Shown in pieces: positions 7,584-19,500 of a stretch of DNA of 64,000 nucleotides (positions within the stretch are counted from its first letter, which is position 1; each line of letters begins with the position of its first letter). A program made the position numbers and the translations under genes. Origin of the DNA: Iris pallida (Eukaryota > Streptophyta > Magnoliopsida > Asparagales > Iridaceae); assembly GCA_029216955.1 (NCBI GenBank), contig JANAVB010023996.1, forward strand, positions 15,548,043 to 15,612,042, written 5' to 3'. The notes beneath the pieces were generated by a model. The model made no database searches. It was not told the origin of the DNA and worked only from the letters and a program-made list of their open reading frames with translations.

Positions 7584-10500
7584 GTAAGTACACCCCCCAC
7601 CTCACTCTACATACTGTACACGTACACGTGTCGGACACGACACAAAAATACTTCAAAACATGCAACCAACGTAGCCCAGTACTCAAAACTAAACTCTCCT
7701 TGAAGTGGTTGGAGAAGAAGGAGGAGGAGGAGCATCCACTTCGAGCTCGATCGAGCACCATGCGAACTCGCCAATCGAGCAGGTCGCGCTCACCGTCCCG
7801 GTCGGCGACGACCCTTCCCTCCCCGTGCTGACGTTCCGCGTGTGGGCCCTCGGCACCGCCTCCTGCGCGCTCCTCTCCTTCCTCAACCAGTTCTTCTGGT
7901 ACCGCAAGGAGCCCCTCACCATCACCTCCGTCTCCGCGCAGATCGCCGTCGTCCCCCTCGGCCACCTCATGGCCTCCGCCGTCACCGACCGCGTCTTCCT
8001 CCGGGGCGGCTGCTGGGAGTTCACGCTCAACCCCGGCCCCTTCAACGTGAAGGAGCACGTGCTCATCACCATCTTTGCCAACTCCGGCGCCGCAAGCGTC
8101 TACGCCGTTCACGTCGTGTCCGCAGTCAAGATCTTCTATAGGAAGGATATCGACTTCTTCGTGTCCTTCATCGTTATAATAACGACACAGGTGAATTAAT
8201 TTGATTAGTTCGGTTTTTATTTATTTAATTTCAACTCGCTCAACTATTCAAAAAATTTCAACTTAGACACCATAAACTTTAATATTACGCAACTTAATAT
8301 CCTAACAGTGTTAACGAAAAATCCAAAATGATAAAAATACTCCCATAATTCGTGATCACTTCAAATACCCTCACAGGGGAGGATGGAGGTAATTTGGTCA
8401 AAAAAGTTAATTCTTTATTTTTGTTGAAACAGAAAAATTAACCCCAGCTGGCTGAGGATATCGACTTGAAATTATCCAATAGTTGAGGGTAATGATTGGT
8501 ATGATATTAAAGTTTAGGGTATCAAACTGAAAAACAAGAATAGTTGAGGGTATCATATTTTTTATTTTTATTATGGATTTTTTTTTATATCAGCAATCTG
8601 TGTATTTTTCCTCTTTGTGTGTGGAAGAGAGCAGGTGTTGGGATACGGATGGGCAGGGCTGTTCAGGAGGTACTTGGTGGAGCCGGCAGCAATGTGGTGG
8701 CCTTACAATCTTGTTCAGGTCTCCCTCTTTAGGTAATATTTGCATGATTTACTCCAATACAATACGACTCTGATACTATAGTAACAACAATAATATCATT
8801 TTTATCCAAATATGATGCACGTATGCGATACGGACACGGGGACACATGCACATGAGTGATTTTGGTTCCGCAATATGCATCCAACAAGGACACGAGGTGA
8901 CTTTTTGGGGTTGGTTACATGAATCCCTTTCGTCCATTCGCCTCTGTAAAGTCTCATTTACATTTCACTTGAGGGATGCCAGAACGTGTATTTTGTAATG
9001 ATTCATTACGTAGACATCATGTAAAGTTTATGCTTGTTGTTAGCTACTTAACACAATCTCGCCAATGAAAATATTAGACATAAAGCACAACACTATTGGA
9101 GATTTCATGTTTCTTAGCATTGGAAATGACAAGAAACAAAGCAAAGTAACATTTCTGGGACATGAAAGTAGAACATAGATCAGTTGATTTGCTAATCTTC
9201 CATTATTTTCAACAATTTAGTACCCTGCCCTTATAGTAACGCAAAATTATCGTTTACAGGGCACTTCATGAGAAGGAGAAGCGGCCGAAGGGAAGCATGT
9301 CGAGGAACCAGTTCTTCTTGATTGCCTTCATCTGCAGCTTCGCCTACTATGTCTTCCCCGGCTACCTCTTCAAGATGCTGACTTCTTTGTCCTGGATCTG
9401 CTGGATCTTCCCCAACTCCATATTTGCCCAGCAACTCGGGTCGGGGATGCACGGGCTGGGAATTGCAGCTGTTGGCCTCGACTGGTCCTCCATTTGCTCC
9501 TACCTTGGCAGTCCACTTGCCAGCCCGTGGTTTGCCACCGCGAACATTGCAGTCGGATTTTTTGTTGTCATGTACATAATCACCCCAATCACATACTGGC
9601 TAGATGTTTACAATGCAAAGACCTTCCCCATATTCTCGGATGGTCTCTTCACATCCTTGGGGCAGAAGTACAATATATCCACCATTGTCGACTCCCACTT
9701 CCAATTTGATGCCGATGCTTATGAGAGGAATGGTCCTCTACACCTCAGTACGTTGTTCGTCATGACTTATGGTATTGGCTTTGCATCACTGTCAGCCACG
9801 ATTGTCCATGTCCTGTTGTTCCACGGAAGGTATTTTTTTCTGTCAGTTCATTGAATTTAAAGATTGATGATTAGTGATATCTCGATCCCTTGTGCAGTGA
9901 TATATGGAAGTTGAGCAAGTCGGCCTTCGGACAAAAGGAGATGGACATCCACACCAGGCTGATGAGTAGGTACAACCAGGTTCCTCAGTGGTGGTTCGTG
10001 TCGATCCTTCTGGTGAACGTCGCTCTCACCATATTTGCGTGCGAATACTACATCGACCAGCTCCAGTTGCCTTGGTGGGGGGTCTTGCTTGCTTGTGCAG
10101 TAGCCATTTTCTTCACCCTTCCAATTGGAATTCTCACAGCTACTACAAACCAGGTATTATACTCAATTAATTCATGACCTTTCTGGTTTCAATTCATAGA
10201 TGTATGTTTCGTTGGCAGACACCAGGTTTGAATGTTATTACCGAGTATATTATGGGGTACTTGTACCCAGGCCGCCCGGTTGCGAACATGTGCTTCAAGG
10301 TGTATGGATTCATAAGCATGAAGCAGGCTTTGAAATTCTTGCAAGATTTTAAACTTGGTCATTATATGAAGATACCCCCGAGAACCATGTTCATGGCGCA
10401 GGTTTGCTTTCTTTCCCTTTATATGAAATCTTGTTTGTTTCTCCCAGATCCTCTTGTTCATAGGTAAGGATGGGTTACGTAGAAACAGTCATAATGAATC

Positions 10501-13500
10501 TAAGATCCATCTTTTTCCGAAGAATTTTGAATCTGCATTGGCATACCATGCTGTTTTTCATAGAGAATAAGCTAACTTAGGTGTTTGAAAGACGTCACCA
10601 AATTGATTTCAATTATAGTTGCCGGAGTAACTTCTTCCACAGTACTTCTGCTAGAAACTAAAATGTCAATATAATTAACTGGCTACTATGGTCGACAATA
10701 AATGAAACAAAATAGAAGATGCTCTTTATTTTTCTGGTTAGTTCATGGATTGCAAATAACACATAACTATAGAATCCTGTTTAGTGTATTTGTCGTCTTT
10801 GTTTGTCTTGGTTTCTAAAGCAAGATAACCTTAGTTATTGTTGGCATTGGACCAGAACCCGACCGGACTGGTCCGGTCCAGACCGGGATCGGTTCATAAG
10901 GTTGGCCTTGTGTGGGCCAGGTCCAATATGGGTGTTGCGCCCATTAGGGGTACACCTATTAAGGGACTTGTCACGTTCCAGTCCCAAAATACGCAAGACC
11001 ATGACACGTGACAATGACCAACTACGTATCAAGCGGACTCCAGCCCAATTCGATATGTATACGTTGTCAAAGACCGAACAATCTAGCTAAAACTATAGCT
11101 AAACTAGCAACAGAAATCTCCATCCATAGATATTTGTATATCAAGATTGGACATAACGTATTAAGGTTGGCCACCCAATAATACAGTTGTCCGAATAAGT
11201 CCTAGAAGTACAACATGACTTGCAAATACTAGGCTATAGTAGTAGAATAATAATATAATGGACATAATTATGAAGGTACCGAATAAAAGTATACTCAATA
11301 ATACCTGGATCTGAGAAGAGAACCATCAACCTTCATGAGGGTTAAGCTCTGCATGATCCTGCTCATCTAACCTGGAAGAAAACCATGTTATCAGATGGGC
11401 GTAGTAAGATATATAGAAACATGCTGTAATGCAAACTGAATACTACTAAACAACAACAGGTACGTACACATCTATGCTAATGACTAAGTGAATGTAATGA
11501 GAGGTCAACGTTCGTACGTATGGGCTATCCGACTAAATAAGTATAGATATATGATCATATAATGAGAACCAGTCATTTGAAAACGTGAACGTTCATTGAA
11601 CCTCAGAGATCATCTGCATAAAAATGGACCATTATTTTCATAGATCCTCCGGAGTCTACAATTTACCGAAAAGTGCATATAGTCCACACACCTAGTGATT
11701 GTCCTCCCCGTCTAATGATACAGTCCAATAATTCACGACTCAACTCGAACCATGCAATGTAGTATGAATCCACACCTATCTCAAACGTGAGCTAACCAAT
11801 GCACGATTTGCTCGTATCGACTATAGTGCAGATATAGGAGTGCGTGTCCTAGTGTGTATATCACCTTCATGTCATAGATCTACATGCATGATACTTTTAA
11901 AGTGGGGGGTAACTTACATTTGTGCAAACTTGTGGGGGATAACTTACATTTGTGGGGGGTAACTTACATTTGTGCAAACTTGTGGGGTGCACCTTAAATA
12001 TGGTAAAATAAAGTGGGGTGCCACTCAAAATTTCTCTATAATTATTAAGGGTGATACTTTTAAACTGAGATTTTTTTATTGTACTTCAATTTACTGATTA
12101 ATAATGTCCCTTTTCAATATTTGGGATCTGTGTAATATTCACTATGTTCCTTTATCACAAGGTAAGGGGACACTAGAGATGTGGTGCCAGTCACCAATTA
12201 GTACTTTTCCCTGAATTAGGACATGGCCAGATTAGACCACCATTTAAACTTGGGAGCTTCAATTCCCAGGGTAGACTATCAACCACCATAGCTTGGTGGT
12301 AAAAGTTGTCGGCTGTTAAATGATTAGTTCCTGGTTTGAACCTACTTTGAGTGATTTGATTGGTTCTAGTTAATGATGAGGTACACGTTTATGGTAGTAT
12401 GCCTCCTTTGCCTGCATGAGGAATGCACAAAACACTGCCCCACTCGGAACAATAACCATTATTAACCATACATTTAATAATGTAAGAACGATACCTAACA
12501 ATCATATTACAAAATATCTGATCGAGCAACAATAAAGAAATAGTATTATGTTCGACATGTAGTCATGGCAGTGGACTTATATGTCCAGCACCCCATGTTG
12601 ACTCTATAGTCTACAACAGTAGCTGCAATTCCTCAACTACTTTATTTCTTTAGTTTCTTGGAGTACTTCATAAAACTGCTCTTTCGCTAAGCTTCCTGTG
12701 TTTTTAACCATCAATTTCTGAAACTTTGTTATGAACTTACTTGCTGCATCAGTACTCAAGTGCAAAGAATATTGTGTATGTATGTTTGGAATTATAGATG
12801 TCATGTTTTACCTTTCTAACCCATTCTCTGAGTATGTGTATCTGCGCCGGTTTTTGACCTTGCTATGAGTACTTATACCCTCTCTACAAGTACCAGTATC
12901 AAATCCTGCCAAGGTTTAAAACTATGAAACAATATCAGTAACGGAAATTCATAACCTCTATAGAGTTGGGATAATTGGATGCTTCATTATAGAAAAAAAA
13001 TTACATATATAAAGGAGAGGATTAGCCTCCTTATTCTCTATCCGATGTGGGACTAAACCCAATAGACTTCTCAACACTCCTCCTGCAGATGGACGATAGA
13101 TATCATCCCCATCTTGTTACATAGTTTAGAAAGACTCAAGGAGCTAAGACCCTTAGTAAGACCATCTGCGACTTGTTCTTCTGAGCGAACATAATCAAGC
13201 TTCAATGTTCCGTTCTCTAGCTTCTTTTTGTTGAAGAACCGATCGATCTCAATATGCTTCGTTCTGTCATGCCGAACTGGATTGTTAGCTATACTCAGTG
13301 CAGCTTGACAATCACTCAGAAGGCGTAATGGTGCTCCTCGATCCAACTTCAACTCTGTTAGGAGAGCTTTTACCTACAACAACTTTGACACTCCCAGAGC
13401 CATTGCTCTATACTCTGCTTCAGCAGTCAATCGTGCTGCCACAGACTGTTTCTTGCTTTTCCAGGAGACTAGGTTACCCCCTACAAAGACACAGTACCAT

Positions 13501-16500
13501 AAAGTGGATCTTCTGTCATCCATACAGCTTGTCCAATCTGCATCGCAGTATCGCTCAACACCCAGGTGTCTATTGTTCTTGAACTATAGCCCTCTTCCAG
13601 GAGCCCTCTTCAGATATCTCAGAATGTGAAAAACTGCATCCATGTGACCCTTCCTTAGATCATGCATGTAGAGGCTTACTATACTCACACCGAATAAGAT
13701 ATCAGGACGAGTATAGCCTAGATAAATTAGTCGGCCTACTAGTATCCTATGTTGTTACGGGCGACGCCTAGGCGCGCCCGGTTTGAACAGGTCGCCTCGA
13801 CCTGCATAGTTTGTTGCAGTGGAAGGCGAGGGCCGTCTAGGCGCGCGCCTAGGTTCGCCCAGGGGAGACAATTGCGGGTGCCTAGGCGGTGGATCTCAGG
13901 ATGGGCTATGGACTTTTTACTAATTTTTTTGGTACGGCCTTACAATATTTACACAATATTTGCTGCCTTCTGCTACTGCTATTGTTGCCTTTTGCTACTG
14001 CTACTGCTGTCTTCTCCCTCCTATTGCAATCTGCTACTGCTGCTGCGGCCTTATGCTACTGTTGTTGCTGACTTTTGCTACTGCTGCTGCCTGGAAGGTT
14101 TACACAGGTTTAGAGACCCAGAAATATGGGCGGGCGCCTAGGCGAAGCGGGCATGGTCTCGCCTCGCCTCGCCTAGCGCCCAATACAACATAGCTAGTCT
14201 CTGATATCTTTCACGATCAATGGGTTCTCCTGTCTCTGCACCTAACTTATTTCTTAGGTCAATTGGAGTGACCGTCGATCGACACCCTAACATGCATGTC
14301 TCTGTGAGCAAGTCTAGTACATACTCTCTCTGAGAGAGGACGATTCCATCTCTTCCTCGAGCCACCTTGATCCTAAAAAAATATCTCATCATTCCCAGGT
14401 CCTTCACTTCAACCTCCTTGGCAAGTTTTGACTTCAGCTGGACAATCTCCTCCTCCTCGTCACCTGTGATCACTATATCATCTACATATACTGCAAGTAT
14501 GGTGACATGGCTTCTCGTATGCCGGAAGAAGACCGCGTGATCTACATTGGTCTGGCTGTATCCCATGCCTGTGACAGCCTTCCTGAATCTCTCAAACCAG
14601 GCTCGAGAAGATTGCTCGAGTCCGTACAGTGATTTCTTCAGCATGCACACCTTTTCTGTCGACTGCACATTGCAAAACTCCGAAGGGGTCTCCATGTATA
14701 CTTCCTCTTGTAGATTCCCATGAAGAAAATCATCCTTCACATCCTTATTGATGCAGCTGCCACCCGTGATTTGCTACAAGGGAGATCAGGGTTCTCACAA
14801 TGCTCATCTTTGCTACTGGAGCAAATGTCTCATCATAGTCGATGCCATAGGACTGAGTGAATCCCTTTGCAATCAATCTTGCCTTATATCACTCCATCTT
14901 CCCTTCTGGCGTCTTCTTTACCGTGAAGAGATATTTGCATCCAACTGCTTTCTTTCCTTTAGGTAATGGAACAAGTTTTCATGTCCCATTTCTTTCGAGT
15001 GCCTCAAGTTCCTCCAATATTGCAGCTTTCATCTCGGATCTTCTTTTGCTTCCTGCCAACACTTAGGCAAAGATGTGGTGTCTAACGATGCAATGAATGC
15101 TCCATAAGTGGGGGATAAATTAGAATATGATAAGAAATTAGCAATGTTATGTTCATAACCATAACGATTAGGATATATTCCCGCATTGCTGCGAGAAGAT
15201 CTCCTCAAGGGAATATGAGATAGAGAAGAGAGGACAATACCATCCGAATCAGAGGGATCCGCATCCAAATCAGAGGGATCCGATGCGGGTGCTTCTTCAG
15301 GAGTTGGGGCAGGGTTAGGTGAGGGACGTGGCACAGTTGGGACAACATGCACAATATTGGGCTTCTGCTTTCTCCTCATGTAGACCTGAAACTCCTCTTG
15401 AGCTGTAGATTGTTCTAAAGACTGTTTCTTCCATGCGCTGGTTCCTCCCCCTATGTTGGATCGTCACTTTCTTCCTCTTGATTGTGTGTATCCTCATCAC
15501 TTTCACTTTCCTCACTCACTATCTCCCCTTATTCCCTTGGACCATTTCCCAATCGGACATAGAACTGATCCGACAATCACGTTCGGGCTTATCTCCCCTC
15601 ACTCCTAATACCTCTTGTGTTAGGTGTGTCATCAAATGCGGAGCCTTCACCTGAACTATTGTGGTAGTAAGGTTCCATTTCTTTGAATGTAACATCCATG
15701 CTCACGAAGAGCCTTCGTTCTACAGGACTCCAGCAAGAATATCCCTTCTGGGTCCTTGAGTAGTCGATAAGACGCATTTTACTGTTTGTGGGTCCAACTT
15801 TTCCACACCAGGCCTATTGTCCTTCACAAAGCATACACATCCAAACACCTTTGGAGAAACAATGTATTTGTTCTCACCTGTAAGCATCTCGAACGGTGTC
15901 TTCCATCATAATACCTGAGAGGGTATCATGTTGATGAGAGCTGTCAACACGGCATGCTCCCGCAAGTGTTTAGGGATATTCATAGCAAACATCATCGACC
16001 AAGCCACTTCCAACAAGTGCCTGTTCTTCCGCTCCGCCACACCATTCTGTGCTGGTGTATAGACGCATGAAGTCTAATGATGTTTCCATGTGCTGACAAA
16101 TGTTCTTCAAGAGCCTTGTTGGTGTATTCTATCCCATTGTCAGACCTCAACATCTTCGTATTAGCATTGTACTGCGTTGTGACCCTAGGACGAAAATCTT
16201 GAAAACATGCAAACACATCACTCTTACTCTTCATTAGGTACACCCAGGTGGCACGAGTGTAGCAATCAATAAAGGTGACAAACCACTTAAAACTATTAGC
16301 AGTAGTTGTGGGACAAGGTCCCCCCACATCAGAGTGTATCATGTCAAAAGGGAACCGACTTCTATTTCCAGAACTCTAATATGAGCTTTTGGTATGTTTT
16401 CCTAGTTCACAAGCATCACAAACTAACTTCTGTTTAGCCTTCCAATACATAGAAGGAAACATCCGACTCAATAGACTAAATGAAGAGTCTCTCATGCGCT

Positions 16501-19500
16501 GATGTTGGAACAACAGTTCTGATTCCACAGTCCTACGCGGCTCTTCCGGCTGTGCATCATCCACGAGTGACGCAAATGCTACATCCAGTCCATCTATGTC
16601 CAAGTACCATAGTCCTTTATGCCAAGTGCTAGTCCCCAACCGTTTCCCTGTTCCCTTATCATGAAAAATTACTTAGAAATGTCAAAGGAAACAACACAAT
16701 TAAGTTGAAGAACAATGACACTAGTAGACACTAGATTAACATGAAAAGATGGAGCATGAAAGACATCAGTTAGAGTTATGGAAGGGGTGCATTTAACCAT
16801 GCATACACCCACTATGGGCCGAGCAATACCATCAGTAGTCTGAATACTTTCAGGTGTTGCCAGGTGAGTATAATTTTGGAACTCATGATGGGCCCCCGTG
16901 ACATGACGGGATGCCCCAGAGTCAATTATCTAATTTATACTTTCTGGTCTGTGGGTGGATGCAAGAGCATGAGCAGGCATACCTGTGCTAGTATGGGTAT
17001 AATATGTGATGTTACCCCCGAAAGTGGTTGGAGTTGAGGCCCCAGCAGCGTTGGCTCGATTGTCACTAATTTTAAGCTTCAGGCTCCTCCACATCTGTAG
17101 CATTTTCCTCTAACTAGGGGCGGATGATGACTCTTATCTCCCATTCTGTCAAGTTTGCCTTGTGCCCCCCAGAATAATCACCCCTGCCACCGACATAGCC
17201 TCCTCTGCCACCCCTATGCCCTCTATGGCTGCATCTGCGGTCACTGGACTGGCCTCTCATAGGTTTTGTACAGAATCTGATGAAATGTCCAGGATCTCCA
17301 CAATTGTGGCATACACCTCCCATCCGAAGGGGTCGGGCTAGAAACTGCTGTCACGTCCCAGGACCAGAATACTGGTAAGTAGAGACGGACTGGGCCAGCT
17401 ACGTAATATCAAAGTACTTCAGTACTCTGAAAAAACGTATAAGCTGTCAAGATATGGGGGTTACTACTACAAGCCAACAGTCAATCCTAGGTCGAACGAT
17501 CCTAGGTATCTCAATCATAGTCAAATACGCAAGGTACAAGAAGTATGATCATCAGATATAAAATAGCAAAGCGTCCCAAACTATATATACATGGATGCAG
17601 GATGATCATGAAGCTAGTAATACAAAGTGAAGGACTAGCAAGAGTAATAGTCATACATGATAAGCTCAAGCTATAGTCTAGAATATGCACATCATGTTTA
17701 GGCTCGTAGGCTAAATGTTAAGATCCATAACACGAGCTAAACACGTGATCGGAGGCTAAACGCCACAAAAGAATAATGTATATAACTAGCGGGAGAATGA
17801 TATAGGAAAATCCACTAAGGCACTCTGGTGCTCCGGGTAGTCACCATCGAGTAGATGGTACGAAAGATCCTTCGGGCTCCTCTATCAATCTGGCCAAACA
17901 AAATCAGTGGGGTCAGACCCCCAATAGCAAGTACCACAAAGGAAGCCAAAGCTATGAACTAAAACCAGCAATAACTAACATAACAACGATTATAGACAGA
18001 AATAAGCAAATGCTGATCGAGACTCGTGCACTACCAATGCACTTATCCCGAGAATAGAAAGACAATAAGTAAAGCAACAGGGAGCATAAAGTAATTAACG
18101 TGTGACATAATGTAAAGTATGGACATGTAAGGTAAATGGAAGCATCTGAATGCGTAAGACAAACTGGACATGTGAGCATGCGAGATATCTGAACATGTAA
18201 GCATGGGAGACAACTGAGACATGTGAGCATGTAAGGCAACCGGGCTATGTAAACATGTAAGGTAACTAAGACATGTGGGCATGTTAGAACTATATAGAAC
18301 GACAAATGATAAGATGACTTAGGAACTATTCCGGAACCCAAGTTACAACCCGTAAACCAAACAATGACCGGGGTTGTAACCCTTCTCCTGAACAGAACTT
18401 AGTCTCTAATCATTTGCCGGCAAAAGTAAAGCATAAACAATAATGTACTGAAATAAACAAATTCGGACACTGCCTAGACAAAACTAGACTGGACGCCACA
18501 CAACAATCACGGCCAAGCAATGAGTACGGCTTTATATATTAGCTAACTAGGGTTATCACTAGCCTAGTTACTAACAAGATGCATTTGAGATATTCCCGCA
18601 GTCACAAGCCCTGCAGACTATCCAGGTTATCCAGACGAGGTTACAAGAGATTTCAAGAATTACGATAATTAATAGGTGACTTTAGTACTTATGATTTCAA
18701 GAAGTGCAACACATGACTGTGTGTTGGAAATGCGCCCTACTCGACGGTAGGCTACAAATCTACTGGTGTGGCCGGGATAACGGGATCGTCTGTAACTGAG
18801 AAATCTCTCTATATAAACTACTTGATCAATCTAGTCGTTTAACCTAGTCAGATTCATTATGAATCCCTGACCGTGGTAACCAGGAATCCATGTCCTAGAC
18901 ATGATGCAAGACGAGACAAGTAGTTTGTACAATCACAATCAAGAAAATCAACCACGGTGTCAAGACAAGAGTTATACTTAATAAGTCAGGATTGGCTGTC
19001 GCAACAGCAATCCAGATTTCATATGTCATGTTAGATTTACTTGTCATGTCAAGAGTACTGGTCAAGAGTGCGTCTCGACGGGCCACTATCATGTAAGCAA
19101 GGAAAGACATGTACAAGAGTGCACCACGACGGCTCACTATTTAGTAAGCAAAGAAAGACATACAATAGTGCACCACGACGGGTTACTATCTAGTAAGCAA
19201 AGAAAGACGTGTAACGAGAGTGTATCACGACGGACCATTATCTAGTAAGCAAAGAAGACATGTGTCAAGAGTGCGCCACGACGGACCACAACAAAGAAAT
19301 TCACATGGCATAGACTGTAAAGTACAATAGATCCGGGAAGGCATGGCAATACATATCATAGCATATAAGAAGGAATCGAAAGAAAAGACATGTCATGTCA
19401 TGTGAGAAGGAATAAAAGTGAGTACGGGTGCTAGTGTAAAGTATACATAAGGTATACAATTATTCTTTAATTATACAAGCTCATCAAGAGGAGATCATTT

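Larger units (their letters stand above)
12925..17348 (-). mobile_element. Short-LTR Ty1/copia element (Ale/Retrofit-like), decayed
   Basis: In minus orientation: zinc knuckle, protease, GAG-pre-integrase, integrase, RT and RNase H, then a polypurine tract and a 152-bp 3' LTR. The short LTR and the domain sequences suggest the Ale/Retrofit group. The gag and 5' LTR are missing because the gypsy LTR at 17349 abuts the zinc-knuckle end. Many frame breaks exist and another element splits the RT. Confidence 0.85.

Noticed and set aside
7414..8112. Long antisense open frames over OPT exon 2
   Set aside because: They mirror a GC-rich coding exon and have no family features; the + strand gives a conserved transporter.
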